From contig NZ_JARRAG010000002.1 in assembly GCF_029589435.1 (NCBI RefSeq), positions 1,922,001-1,986,000 of the forward strand: 64,000 bases of DNA. The letters are read 5' to 3'. A program made the translations under genes and the position numbers. Below the pieces are notes generated by a model. That model searched no databases. It had not been told where the DNA came from and saw only the letters and a program-made list of their open reading frames with translations. This stretch comes from Paludisphaera mucosa (lineage in GTDB: Bacteria > Planctomycetota > Planctomycetia > Isosphaerales > Isosphaeraceae). Positions 36,189 through 44,682 of the stretch are shown one piece after another; positions within the stretch are counted from its first letter, which is position 1, and each line of letters opens with the position of its first letter.

Positions 36189-37251
36189 TCTGCTCGGCCT
36201 CGCGTTCGTCGACGGGGACGGTCTTGATCAGGCGCTCCACCACGTCGTCGGGCTTGAGGCCCTCGGCCTCGGCGTTGAAGTTGGTGATGATGCGGTGGCG
36301 GAGGACCGGCTGGGCGACCGATCGGACGTCCTCGATCGAGACGTGGAAGCGGCCGTGGAGGACGGCCCGCGCCTTGGCCGCCAGGACCAGGTACTGGCTG
36401 GCGCGGGGGCCGGCGCCCCAGCTGACGTAGTCGCGGACGAACGTGGGCGCCTCGTCGCGGTCGCGACGGGTGGCGCGGGTCAGGCGGACGGCGTACTTGA
36501 CCACGTGGTCGGCCACCGGCACGCGGCGGACGATCTCCTGGAGCGCCAGGATCTCGTTGGCCGAGAGGACCTTGCTGACGGACGGCCGGGTCGCGCTCGT
36601 GGTCATCCGGACGATGTCGACCTCTTCGTGCTCCTCGGGATAGTCGACGAGGACGTTGAACATGAAGCGGTCGAGCTGGGCCTCGGGGAGCGGGTACGTC
36701 CCCTCCTGCTCGATCGGGTTCTGGGTCGCCAGGACGAAGAACGGGTCGGGCAGGCGGTGCCGCTCGCCGCCGACGGTGACCTGCCGCTCCTGCATCGATT
36801 CCAGGAGCGCGGCCTGGGTCTTGGGGGGCGTCCGGTTGATCTCGTCGGCGAGCACGATGTTGGCGAAGACCGGGCCGCGGAGGAACTTGAACTGGCGGAG
36901 TCCGGTCGCCTTGTCCTCCTGGATGACCTCGGTCCCGGTGATGTCCGAGGGCATGAGGTCGGGCGTGAACTGGATCCGGTTGTAGGTGAGGTTGAGGGCG
37001 TCGGACAGGGTGTGGATCATCAGGGTCTTCGCCAGGCCGGGGACGCCGATCAGCAGGCAGTGGCCCCGGGCGAAGATGGAGATCAGCAGCTCTTCCAGCA
37101 CCTTGTTCTGGCCGACGATCACCTTGCTCATCTCGGCCAGGAGCGTGTCGTAGGCGGACTTCAGGCGCTCGACGGCCGCCAGGTCGTCCTGGCCGGGCGG
37201 GGGGCCCTGCGTCGCGGGGGCTTCCTGGTCTTTGGGGTCGGCGTCGCTCAC
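36145..37251 (-). CDS. MoxR-family AAA+ ATPase
   Basis: A 368-residue AAA+ protein, first gene of the operon. Walker A is GVPGLAKT (residues 69-76; Lys75), Walker B LADEINR (Asp136-Glu137) followed by the MoxR hallmark TPPKTQAALLESMQERQVTVGG, and sensor 1 is FVLATQNPIEQEGTYPLPEAQLDRF. The C-terminal lid domain is complete. MoxR proteins act as chaperone-like ATPases that insert cofactors or remodel VWA-domain partners, which fits the DUF58 and two VWA proteins encoded directly downstream. The ATG at 37251 gives the usual length. A promoter candidate lies 54 bases upstream. Confidence 0.95.
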   Translation of the reverse strand: MSDADPKDQEAPATQGPPPGQDDLAAVERLKSAYDTLLAEMSKVIVGQNKVLEELLISIFARGHCLLIGVPGLAKTLMIHTLSDALNLTYNRIQFTPDLMPSDITGTEVIQEDKATGLRQFKFLRGPVFANIVLADEINRTPPKTQAALLESMQERQVTVGGERHRLPDPFFVLATQNPIEQEGTYPLPEAQLDRFMFNVLVDYPEEHEEVDIVRMTTSATRPSVSKVLSANEILALQEIVRRVPVADHVVKYAVRLTRATRRDRDEAPTFVRDYVSWGAGPRASQYLVLAAKARAVLHGRFHVSIEDVRSVAQPVLRHRIITNFNAEAEGLKPDDVVERLIKTVPVDEREAEQSGKLPKLFRSANAS

Positions 37252-37304
37252 GCGGGGTCCTCCCTTGGTTGGTCGCTGCGGGGCCGTCCGGCCTCCGGAT
37301 CGGT

Positions 37305-37334
37305 AGTGTATCGCGGTCGGCCGCGGGATGTCAG
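37305..37334 (-). promoter_or_regulatory. Candidate promoter of the nine-gene MoxR operon
   Basis: On the minus strand, CTGACA (complement of 37329-37334), an 18-base spacer and TACACT (complement of 37305-37310). Transcription would start about 45 bases before the MoxR start codon. No other break of more than 82 bases occurs down to the histidine kinase gene at 22224, so this promoter may serve about 15 kb. Confidence 0.48.
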
Positions 37335-37359
37335 GGGCGTCCGCCCGGCCGTCGTCGGC

Positions 37360-40300
37360 TCATGGCGCGAACCCGGCGGCCGGGCGGTCGCCGAGCGCCC
37401 AGAGGGCGTGCGGCGTGGCGACGACGGCGCCGCGGGGGTCGAGGCGGAGCGCGACGTCCTCGATCGGGGCTGGCAGCATGAACCGCTGGACCAGCGCGCC
37501 GTCGGCCTGGCGGCGGACGACCACCGGGAGCGACTCCGTCGCGTCCTCGGCCATGCCCGACGATTCGGGATAGGCGACGACCGCGCGGTCGCTCAGGGCG
37601 ATCGACCAGCGGACGAGCTTCGGCCCGGCCAGCGGCCGGCTCCAGAGGGTCGTCCCGTCTTCCAGGGACAGGGCCCTCAATTGCTGCTCGCTGGACCAGA
37701 AGAACCGCCGCTCGTCCATCGCCGAGGCGTCCGGACGCTCGCCGAGGTCGTCCACCCCGAGGAGCGCCGACCAGCGCCGCAGGCCGCCGACCGGGTCGAG
37801 GCGGACCAGGGTCCGGCCGTCGTGGATGACCAGCAGGCGTTCGGCGTCGACGATCGGCCGGGGGGGGCCGTTCACCGGCAGCTCGGCGCTCTCGCGGTAG
37901 TCCCAGTCGAACTGGCCGCGCGTCAGGTCGAGCTTCTTGACGGTCCGGCGGTCGGTGACAACGATCGCGTGCTCGTCGTCCAGCGGCACGGCGGCCCGCT
38001 GGAGCGACTCGCCCTCGGCGAGGGGCCGGCGCGAGACGCCGCGGCCGGTCTCGGTCTCCAGGACGACGATCTCCAGGGGCTTCCCGGTCTGGATCACGAG
38101 CCGTTCCGGGCCGATCCAGACGAGGGGGTTGATGCCGCCTCCGCGGGCCGAGAACGACCAGTCGACCAGCCCCGTGTCGCCGTCGAGGGCCAGCAGCTCG
38201 TCGTCGCCGCGGAGCACGAACAGTCGGCCGCCGACGGCCTGGAAGCCGTGCAGCGGCGCCGCGAGGGGCTCGCCGGCCGCGGGCGCGTCGGGCCTGGGGG
38301 CCGCGTCGCGGGCGAAGGGGTCGAGGCCGGGCCGCGCGCCGGGCTCGGCCTCGGGCCCGAACCGCCAGCGGACGGCGCCGGTGCGGGCGTCGAGCCCCAG
38401 GACGCGGGCCGGGGTGGCGGCGACGAGCTTGTCGGCGAGGTAGCCGACCCAGGCGGCGCGGGCCCCGAGGTCGGCCGTCCAGCGGCCCTCGCCGCCGGCC
38501 GGGTCGAGCGCCGCGAGGGCCGTCGCGGAGGCGAGGAAGGTCCGGCCCGAATCGACGGCCGGGGGGACGCCGACGGCGGTCACGGGCCGGGACGAGTCGG
38601 CCCCGTCGCCCCCGCGCCAGAGCCAGCGGCGGACCAAAGGCGAGGGCGAGGACGGCCGGGCGCGGTCGGCGGCGATCCGGGCGAGGGGCTCGCGGGCCAG
38701 CTCGGCCGAGGCCAGCTCGGCGGCGTCCGCCTCCTTCGCCCCCGGCTCGGCCTCGATCCGCACGCCGGGGAATCGGGCCTGCAGGCGGAGGTAGGCGTCG
38801 CGGGCCGGGACCAGGAACCCCTGCGCCTCGTAGGCGCGGGCGAGCCGCCAGAGGGCCCGGGCGCGGGCCTCGTCGTCCGGGGACGACAGGGCCAGCAGCC
38901 GCTTGTAGACGGTCGCGGCCTCGGCCGGCCGGGCCTCGGCCTCGAGCGCCTGGCCCAGGGCGATCAGCGCGTCGGGGACGACCTCGGCGGCCGGGAAGGC
39001 CCGCGCCGCCTCGGCCAGGAGCCGGGCGTCGCGGTTCAGCCGGCCCTTCTCGTACAGCTCGCGGGCACGGCGGTCGTACTCCGCGTAGGACGCCCGCCCT
39101 CGCTCGCGGACGACGGCGGCGAGCCGGTCGCCGACGAACAGGTCGGCCCGGACGCCGCGGCGACCGTCGTCGGAGGCGACGGTCAGGGCCCCCAGGCGGT
39201 CGTCCCCCAAAAGCTGCTGGAAGACGTCGACGGCCTCGGCCGGCCGGGCCAGGTCGAGGTACGCCTCCGCGAGCGTCAGCCGCGCCTTCAGGCGGTCCAG
39301 CGGCTCGCGGGCGACCTTCGTCGCCGACTCCAGACGCGTCAGGGCCTCGTCGGGCTTCTTGTCGCGCCGGAGGTCGGCGGCGACCCGGAGGAGCAGCCGG
39401 AACTCGTGGTCCCGCGCCGCCTCGATCAGGGGCGCCCCGTCGACGGTCTCGGCCGGCCTGGCGTGCCGGGCCGCGGCCTCGTACGACGCCAGCGCCAGGT
39501 CCGCGCCCCCGGCCGCCTCGGCGGCCCGCGCCAGCCGGTAGTGCGCCGGCCCGAAGTCGGGGCGGCGGGCGATCTCCTCGCGGTAACGCTCGATCAGCCG
39601 GCTGTTCTGGCAGAAGACGGTCAGGCCGTCGTTCTGGGCGACGATCAGGTAGCCGTCGCCCGCCACGAGGTTGCCGCCGGTCGTCCGGTAGGTCTCGGCC
39701 AGCCGGATCGGCGGCGCGACCAGGGTCGCGGTCGTCTGGTCGAGGATGTGGATCTCGGTCCGGGTCGGCCAGTAGATCCGACCCCCGGCGAGCAGCCCCC
39801 GGCCGAAGCCCTCGCGGCCGCCCGCGTCGGGCCAGGCGTGCAGCAGCCGGCCGTCGCGGACGTCGAACAGCAGGACGCGGTCGCCCGTGGCGACCAGCCG
39901 GCCCTGGGCCACGCCCAGCAGGTGGGCGATCTTCACGTCCTCCGGGATCGACTCGGTCTTCCATCGCAGCCGCCCCGTCTGGGCGTCGAACGCGAAGATC
40001 GCCGAGGCGTCGCCGGGCGCGACGAAGACGGTGCCGTCGTGGACCACCGCCGGGTTCAGGTCGCGCTCGCTGGCAGCCGCGCCCCGCCCCGTCTCGTGCC
40101 GCGGGTAGGTCGCCACCCAGAGGATCGAGCCGGTCTCGGCGTCGAGCGACACCACCGCGCCCAGGTTCGTCTGGTAGTAGAGCGCCGGGCCGTCGAGCGA
40201 CAGGAGGCGGCTCCCGGGGTCGCCCGTCCCGACCCCCATCATGCCCATGAACGCGTCGTTCTCGGACGCGGCGGCCCCCAGGTAGCGGATCCAGCGGAGC

Positions 40301-41871
40301 GAACCGTCGACCGCGTCGTAGCTGGCGACGTAGGTCGCGGTCTGCTCGCGGCGGTCGGTGACGGCGACGTAGACGTTCCGCGCGTCGGCGACGGGAGCCC
40401 CCTCGAAGGCGACGGTCCGGCTCCCCTGGTCGCCCGGCCGGTCGGGGAGGGAGAGCTCGCTCGAACGCCGCATCCACAACTTCTTGTCGCCCGGCCGGTC
40501 GCGGTCCAGGGCGAGGATGCAGCTCCCCGCGCCTCCGCCGCCGTCGCGCATGGCCATCCTCGGGATGTTCGGGAAGCTCGGGGCCGACGGGCCCATCCTG
40601 GCGTAGATCCGACGGCCGACGGCCGTGAGCGTGTACCGCGGGGCCGTCCAGAACGGCTGCTTGGCCTGGAGGCCCGCGTCGCCCCCCTCGGCGTCGTAGG
40701 TCCACGCAGGCTGGACCGTCGCCGCGGCGTCCTCGGCCGAGGCGTCGGGCCGGTCGCTCAGGTTGTAGGCGAGCACCTTCGAGCCGTCGCAGACGACCAC
40801 CTGGTCGCCCAGGACGATCGGATGATATCCCAGCAAGCGGTCGGGCGGGAACGACGCCCCCTGACCCATGCCCCGAGGCCCCGGATAGCCCCCGCGCGCT
40901 GGGGTGATCCGATCCAGCGGCGCCCGCCACTGCATCGAACCGACGTCGACCGCCTCGGCCAAAACCTTGTCCCGCGTCGGCGACCCGCCGAAGGTCGGCC
41001 AGCGGGCGTCGCTCTGGGCCGGCGGGGCCAGCGAATCGGACGCGACCGCCGCCGCCAGACTCTCGGCCAGGAGACCCTTCCGGCCCGCCAACGTGCCGGC
41101 GACTTCGCCCCGCCGCTTCGCGTACGTCGCGACCTCATCGGCCACGGCCGGCGCCCCCGCGAGGGCCGCGTGGGCCAGGATCTTCTTGGCCTCGACGCGG
41201 ACCAGGTCGACGGATGGGTCGGGGTGGACGAAGTTCAGGGGGCTTGCCGGATCGTCGGGGACGAGGCGACGGTACATCGCCACGGCCTCGCCGAACCGGC
41301 CGTCCTGGAACGCCAGGTCGCCCAGCAGTTCCAGCGCGTCGTCGCCCCACGAGGTGCAGAACGCCTCGTCGACGACCCGTCGCAGCAGCGAGGCGTCGCG
41401 GCGCTCCTTGCCTTCCCTGTACCAGCGCTCCGCCTGGGGGTCGCGCCGGGTCCGGTAGGCCGCCAGAGCCTCGGGCGGGAGGCCCGCCAGGGTGCGCTGG
41501 CAGTAAGCCCGGAGGTCGACGTAGAGCGTGAAGTCGTCGTCGCGGCGGGCCGCGTTCGCGTTGGGGGCCGCCTCGCCGACGGGCGCGACCAGGTCGCGGG
41601 GGAGCCGTGCGACCTTGTCGCCGAACTGGTCGATGATCCGCTGATAGATGGCCACGGATTCAGACCACTGGCTCGATCTGGCGTGATTGGCGGCGTTGCG
41701 AAGCAGGGATTCCGCGGCCTCGCTGGAATCGGGGTAGAACTTCGAGGCGCTCCGCCCGGGGATCTGGGCTCGGGCCGCCGCCGTCAGGACGACCACGCAG
41801 ACCAGGAAGACTCCGAAGGTTCGGGACGGAGCCGCGGCGCGGTCGCGCCGGTCGAGCCGGGACCAGGTCAT
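37360..41871 (-). CDS. Exported PQQ-like beta-propeller / TPR protein
   Basis: About 1503 residues from the ATG at 41871, which has a GGGGAGCGAGG ribosome-binding region just upstream and a signal segment (RTFGVFLVCVVVLTAAARAQ); the frame is open 20 codons further. Residues about 35-300 are helical TPR-like repeats (AAESLLRNAANHARSSQWSE, EALAAYRTRRDPQAERWYRE). A first PQQ-type propeller follows at about 320-770 (LDAETGSILWVATYP, AFDAQTGRLRWKTESIP), then TPR repeats (about 780-1080) and a second propeller at about 1100-1500 (LDARTGAVRWRFG, LALDGDTGLVDWSF). Propellers of this kind bind quinone cofactors or act as scaffolds like BamB; dehydrogenase residues were not identified. The role is likely protein-complex assembly or ligand binding in the periplasm (inference). 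Confidence 0.88.
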   Translation of the reverse strand: MTWSRLDRRDRAAAPSRTFGVFLVCVVVLTAAARAQIPGRSASKFYPDSSEAAESLLRNAANHARSSQWSESVAIYQRIIDQFGDKVARLPRDLVAPVGEAAPNANAARRDDDFTLYVDLRAYCQRTLAGLPPEALAAYRTRRDPQAERWYREGKERRDASLLRRVVDEAFCTSWGDDALELLGDLAFQDGRFGEAVAMYRRLVPDDPASPLNFVHPDPSVDLVRVEAKKILAHAALAGAPAVADEVATYAKRRGEVAGTLAGRKGLLAESLAAAVASDSLAPPAQSDARWPTFGGSPTRDKVLAEAVDVGSMQWRAPLDRITPARGGYPGPRGMGQGASFPPDRLLGYHPIVLGDQVVVCDGSKVLAYNLSDRPDASAEDAAATVQPAWTYDAEGGDAGLQAKQPFWTAPRYTLTAVGRRIYARMGPSAPSFPNIPRMAMRDGGGGAGSCILALDRDRPGDKKLWMRRSSELSLPDRPGDQGSRTVAFEGAPVADARNVYVAVTDRREQTATYVASYDAVDGSLRWIRYLGAAASENDAFMGMMGVGTGDPGSRLLSLDGPALYYQTNLGAVVSLDAETGSILWVATYPRHETGRGAAASERDLNPAVVHDGTVFVAPGDASAIFAFDAQTGRLRWKTESIPEDVKIAHLLGVAQGRLVATGDRVLLFDVRDGRLLHAWPDAGGREGFGRGLLAGGRIYWPTRTEIHILDQTTATLVAPPIRLAETYRTTGGNLVAGDGYLIVAQNDGLTVFCQNSRLIERYREEIARRPDFGPAHYRLARAAEAAGGADLALASYEAAARHARPAETVDGAPLIEAARDHEFRLLLRVAADLRRDKKPDEALTRLESATKVAREPLDRLKARLTLAEAYLDLARPAEAVDVFQQLLGDDRLGALTVASDDGRRGVRADLFVGDRLAAVVRERGRASYAEYDRRARELYEKGRLNRDARLLAEAARAFPAAEVVPDALIALGQALEAEARPAEAATVYKRLLALSSPDDEARARALWRLARAYEAQGFLVPARDAYLRLQARFPGVRIEAEPGAKEADAAELASAELAREPLARIAADRARPSSPSPLVRRWLWRGGDGADSSRPVTAVGVPPAVDSGRTFLASATALAALDPAGGEGRWTADLGARAAWVGYLADKLVAATPARVLGLDARTGAVRWRFGPEAEPGARPGLDPFARDAAPRPDAPAAGEPLAAPLHGFQAVGGRLFVLRGDDELLALDGDTGLVDWSFSARGGGINPLVWIGPERLVIQTGKPLEIVVLETETGRGVSRRPLAEGESLQRAAVPLDDEHAIVVTDRRTVKKLDLTRGQFDWDYRESAELPVNGPPRPIVDAERLLVIHDGRTLVRLDPVGGLRRWSALLGVDDLGERPDASAMDERRFFWSSEQQLRALSLEDGTTLWSRPLAGPKLVRWSIALSDRAVVAYPESSGMAEDATESLPVVVRRQADGALVQRFMLPAPIEDVALRLDPRGAVVATPHALWALGDRPAAGFAP

Positions 41872-42202
41872 CCTCGCTCCCCTCTTCCCGATCGTCGTGA
41901 TCGGATACGGTCCGAAGCCTCGATCAACCACTCATGAACCGCTCGCCCGTCGAAGGGCGTCCGTCTTCGCCTCAGCCTCACATTGTACGCGCCGACTCCA
42001 CGCCCTTGGCAACCCCATTGGCAAATCCGGTACCGCTCTCCTATTTTCCGCGCGAGGAGGGTTGGCAGGCCGGGGATCAAGCCTCGCCTTTCTTAACAGA
42101 GCGACGATCGATACCGATCCGGCCCTTCCATGCCGCGCCGTTGTGCATCATGGCATCGACATGTGGCGTACACCCATGCTTCGCCACACGACCGGCCGAA
42201 AC
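41872..42202. other. Spacer of about 330 bases upstream of the PQQ-propeller gene
   Basis: Lies between the D12 methylase gene's 3' end and the PQQ-propeller gene's 5' end, both on minus. It contains a candidate promoter at 41982-42012 and two AT-rich patches (about 42040 and 42095). No gene seen. Confidence 0.5.
41982..42012 (-). promoter_or_regulatory. Candidate promoter for the PQQ-propeller gene
   Basis: TTGCCA (complement of 42007-42012) and TACAAT (complement of 41982-41987), both 5/6 matches to consensus but with a long 19-base spacer. It gives a leader of about 100 bases. Confidence 0.33.
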
Positions 42203-43267
42203 TCATCTGCCCACGAGGAGATACTCCTCCACGAGCGCCCGCTCGACCTTCCCGTGGGTGCCGAAGTGGTAACGGTGGGGCTTCTTGTGGATCGCGACTT
42301 CCGACTTGTGGCGGCGCAGCAGGCCCTCGAGCTGCTCCAGGTCGGGATAGCCGTTCGAGCTGTAGGACAGGACGATGATCGCGTTGCGGTACGTGCGGAA
42401 GAGCCGGTCGAAGGCCTCGACGGCGCTTCGGCGATAGCTGAACGGCGTGTGCGGCTTGGCGATCTTCTTCACACGCGTTTCTTCCATGATCTGGACGCCC
42501 CTCCAGTAGCAGGAGAGCCCCTCCAGGAAGTGGTAGCGTTTCATGTAGCAGTTGTCGTCGGAGCGGGGGACGTACGGGGGGTCGAGATAGACGAGGTCGA
42601 CTCCCCGCGGATCCGGATCGAAAACGTCGGCCCGTCGCGCCGAGTGGCGAACGCCGTTGTCGAACACGAGCCCGTTGAAGACGCCCACCTGCTCGCGGAA
42701 ATGCTCCTCGATCGAGAGCCGCAGGTCGCGGCGGCCGTCGTCATAGCGCGAGAGGTCGCCCGACAGGGTGAACACTCCCCGAGGCTGCTTTTTCAGGCAC
42801 GATCGAATCAACGCCGCGCGGGCCAGGGACCGCAGGCGGGGATTCTCCAGCTCGTCGATGTTGCCGCAGACCCGATCCAGGAATTGCAGGTCGGGGGGCG
42901 TGAAGAAGACGCCGGCGAAGGTCGTCTCGATGAAATTGGGGCCGTCGCAGCGACGCGCCAGCAGACGCGACAGGGCCCGGTCGTCGATGCGGTCGCCGTC
43001 GTTGGCGAGGGTCGCCTCGGCGAGCACGGCGGGGAAGTTCAGGAAGTCGGAGGCCGCCACGGCCTTGCCCATCGCCTTGAGCAGGTAGGCGACGCAGCCG
43101 CCGCCGACGAACGGATCCGCGGCCGTCTCGAACGGCAGGCCGTCGAGCACCTCGTGGATCCAGGGCAGGAGCCGATGCTTCGACCCCATGTAGCGCAGCT
43201 CGGGATAGCCGGCGGCGCGATCGAGGGGGGAGACGGGGCCGGGAGTCTCGACGCTCCGCGATTCCAC
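42203..43267 (-). CDS. D12-class DNA adenine-N6 methyltransferase (orphan)
   Basis: A 354-residue methylase of the Dam/D12 class. The N-terminal motif X is ELRYMGSKHRLLPWI (residues 24-38), motif I is DPFVGGG (51-57), the region FTPPDLQFLDRV follows, and the catalytic motif IV is VYLDPPY, with DPPY at 229-232. The start is a GTG at 43267 with GGGAGGGAG upstream. A downstream ATG at 43189 would remove the conserved Arg25-Tyr26 of motif X and is therefore rejected. D12 enzymes methylate adenine in duplex DNA using S-adenosylmethionine. The closest family layout is that of phage/plasmid and type II methylases. No restriction endonuclease or specificity subunit is adjacent; the neighbours are a PQQ-propeller protein and a cupredoxin-like protein, so it is an orphan enzyme. 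Its recognition site is unknown. Confidence 0.9.
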   Translation of the reverse strand: MESRSVETPGPVSPLDRAAGYPELRYMGSKHRLLPWIHEVLDGLPFETAADPFVGGGCVAYLLKAMGKAVAASDFLNFPAVLAEATLANDGDRIDDRALSRLLARRCDGPNFIETTFAGVFFTPPDLQFLDRVCGNIDELENPRLRSLARAALIRSCLKKQPRGVFTLSGDLSRYDDGRRDLRLSIEEHFREQVGVFNGLVFDNGVRHSARRADVFDPDPRGVDLVYLDPPYVPRSDDNCYMKRYHFLEGLSCYWRGVQIMEETRVKKIAKPHTPFSYRRSAVEAFDRLFRTYRNAIIVLSYSSNGYPDLEQLEGLLRRHKSEVAIHKKPHRYHFGTHGKVERALVEEYLLVGR

Positions 43268-43320
43268 CGCTCCCTCCCCGGGCCGGACCGGGGCTCGACC
43301 GATCCGGTCCGCTTCGCGGG

Positions 43321-44103
43321 TCACTTGATCTGGTTCGGTTCCAGCTTGATCGAGCCGACGTCGGTCGCGGCGCCCGCCTTGACGGCGACCGGGGCGCCCT
43401 TGGCCTTGCCCTCGTTGATCCAGCCGGCCTTCTCCTGCCAGACGACGAGGTTCTGGGCCCCCGCGGGGACGCCCTTCAGCTCGAACGAGCCGTCCTTGCC
43501 GGTCACGGCGAAGTACGGATGGTCGAAGACGGCGATGTACGACTTCATCCAGGGGTGGATGTCGCAGGCGACCATCAGCGGCCGGCGCTCGGCCTCGAGC
43601 TTGACTTCCATGGTCCCGCCGACGCCCAGCATCTGGTTCAGCGAGGCGTTGCTGAAGCCGTTGTAGCGGACGTTGTGGTTGACCGGGTCGCTCGACTTGA
43701 TGACCAGCGGCTGCTCCTTGTAGATCCCCTGGATATAGGGGACGAACTCGCAGTCCTTCTGGTCGAGGACGGCCTTGGGGTGGGCCTTCAGAAGGGCCTT
43801 GACGGCGTCGGGGTTGGTCCCCGTCGGCTTGACGAGATACACCAGGGCGCCGGCGACGCCCTTGGATTCGGGGTCGATCTGCAACTCCTGCGAGACGATC
43901 GGGCCGTTGACGCCGCAGACCTCCAGGTCCTTCGTCGCCTTGCCCTTCTCGACGAGCACCTTGGCGGCCGGGACGGTGCTGCCGGCCCACACGACCTTAC
44001 CCTTGATCGAGCCGGGCTCCTGGGCGACGGCCGGGGCGACGGCCAGGGCCGCCGTCGCGGCGGCGAGGGCGAAGGCGTGGACGAGACGCGCGGAACGGGA
44101 CAT
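43321..44103 (-). CDS. Exported cupredoxin-like protein with carboxypeptidase-regulatory-like segment
   Basis: A 260-residue secreted protein. The signal peptide (HAFALAAATAALAVAPAVAQ) ends at about residue 28. The first part GSIKGKVVWAGSTVPAAKVLV looks like a carboxypeptidase-regulatory-like strand pair. The core carries NHNVRYNGF with His143 and CDIHPWM with Cys180, His183 and Met186, which together form a His-Cys-His-Met set as in type I copper proteins, although the Cys-x2-His-x2-Met spacing is shorter than in plastocyanin. The C-terminus (DGSFELKGVPAGAQNLVVWQEK) is another beta-sandwich repeat. It may bind copper and carry electrons or act as a copper sink in the periplasm (inference). 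The ATG at 44103 has GGAGG 8 bases upstream. The gene stands alone between the methylase and a lipoprotein gene. Confidence 0.85.
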   Translation of the reverse strand: MSRSARLVHAFALAAATAALAVAPAVAQEPGSIKGKVVWAGSTVPAAKVLVEKGKATKDLEVCGVNGPIVSQELQIDPESKGVAGALVYLVKPTGTNPDAVKALLKAHPKAVLDQKDCEFVPYIQGIYKEQPLVIKSSDPVNHNVRYNGFSNASLNQMLGVGGTMEVKLEAERRPLMVACDIHPWMKSYIAVFDHPYFAVTGKDGSFELKGVPAGAQNLVVWQEKAGWINEGKAKGAPVAVKAGAATDVGSIKLEPNQIK

Positions 44104-44315
44104 GGCGGGATCCTCCGGGGGATGGTGGGTGTTCACTGCGATCCGCGGGCGGGTTGATTCGGGTGTGAGCGACCGGGCCGTGGAAACCGCCTCGGTCCGA
44201 CCGCGCCGCGCGAGGCGTCAAGATCGGAGGTCGCCGTCCCCTCACGATACCAGGACGGCCCGGCCGTGTTGAGACGCCACCCCCGAAAACCGAGAGGCCG
44301 GCGGCCTCCCGCCGG

Positions 44316-44555
44316 TCATTCGGCCTTCGGCTTGGCGGGCTCCGGGGCCGTCTTCGGCGGGTCGCCGGGCGCGACCGACGGGTCGACCTTGTCGACGGGC
44401 GTCTCCGCCGGCTTCTCGGCGGGCGGCGTCGGCGCGGGCGTCGACGCCGGAGGCACCACGACGGCGTCGCCGACCTCGGGCGATCCGCCGCATCCCGAGA
44501 GGCCGAGGCCGAGGCCGATCGCCGCCGCGAGGGCGAGGGAGTTCAGGACGCGCAT
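44316..44555 (-). CDS. Small Pro-rich lipoprotein
   Basis: A 79-residue protein with a signal peptide and lipobox (LALAAAIGLGLGLSGC), so the Cys at position 22 should be lipidated. The mature part is about 58 residues, very rich in Pro, Ala, Glu and Lys (TPAPTPPAEKPAETPVDKV) and probably an extended linker without a folded domain. The ATG at 44555 is chosen because the signal peptide begins there. A 45-base palindromic repeat element stands 40 bases upstream. Function unknown. Confidence 0.78.
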   Translation of the reverse strand: MRVLNSLALAAAIGLGLGLSGCGGSPEVGDAVVVPPASTPAPTPPAEKPAETPVDKVDPSVAPGDPPKTAPEPAKPKAE

Positions 44556-44594
44556 GGTGTCGTCTCCAGGTTGGATGGGGTTCTCGATTCTCAG

Positions 44595-44639
44595 CCCTTC
44601 TCCCCCGGGAGAAGGTGGCCCGAAGGGCCGGATGAGGGT
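44595..44639. repeat. Palindromic dispersed repeat (REP-like)
   Basis: A CCTTCTCCCCCGGGAGAAGG palindrome followed by TGGCCCGAAGGGCCGGATGAGGG. Related copies occur at 52414-52459, 52521-52580 (inverted) and, as a half-element, at 62465-62485. A CCCTCACCCTCACCCTCTCC stretch at about 44680-44700 looks like the far end of the same unit, which would make it about 105 bases. The element lies between two minus-strand genes. Confidence 0.75.
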
Positions 44640-44682
44640 CGTCGCGCTTCGAGGCGGCCCGAGCTCCTCCGCCCCCTCACCC

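Noticed and set aside
36295-41937. A plus-strand frame of 1880 codons opposite the PQQ-propeller gene
   Set aside because: It is the antisense shadow of a well-supported gene: the product is Arg/Gly/Pro/Asp-rich without domain signals, as expected in GC-rich DNA. The same applies to the 1472-codon frame at 26043-30461 and the 1189-codon frame at 29803-33372.
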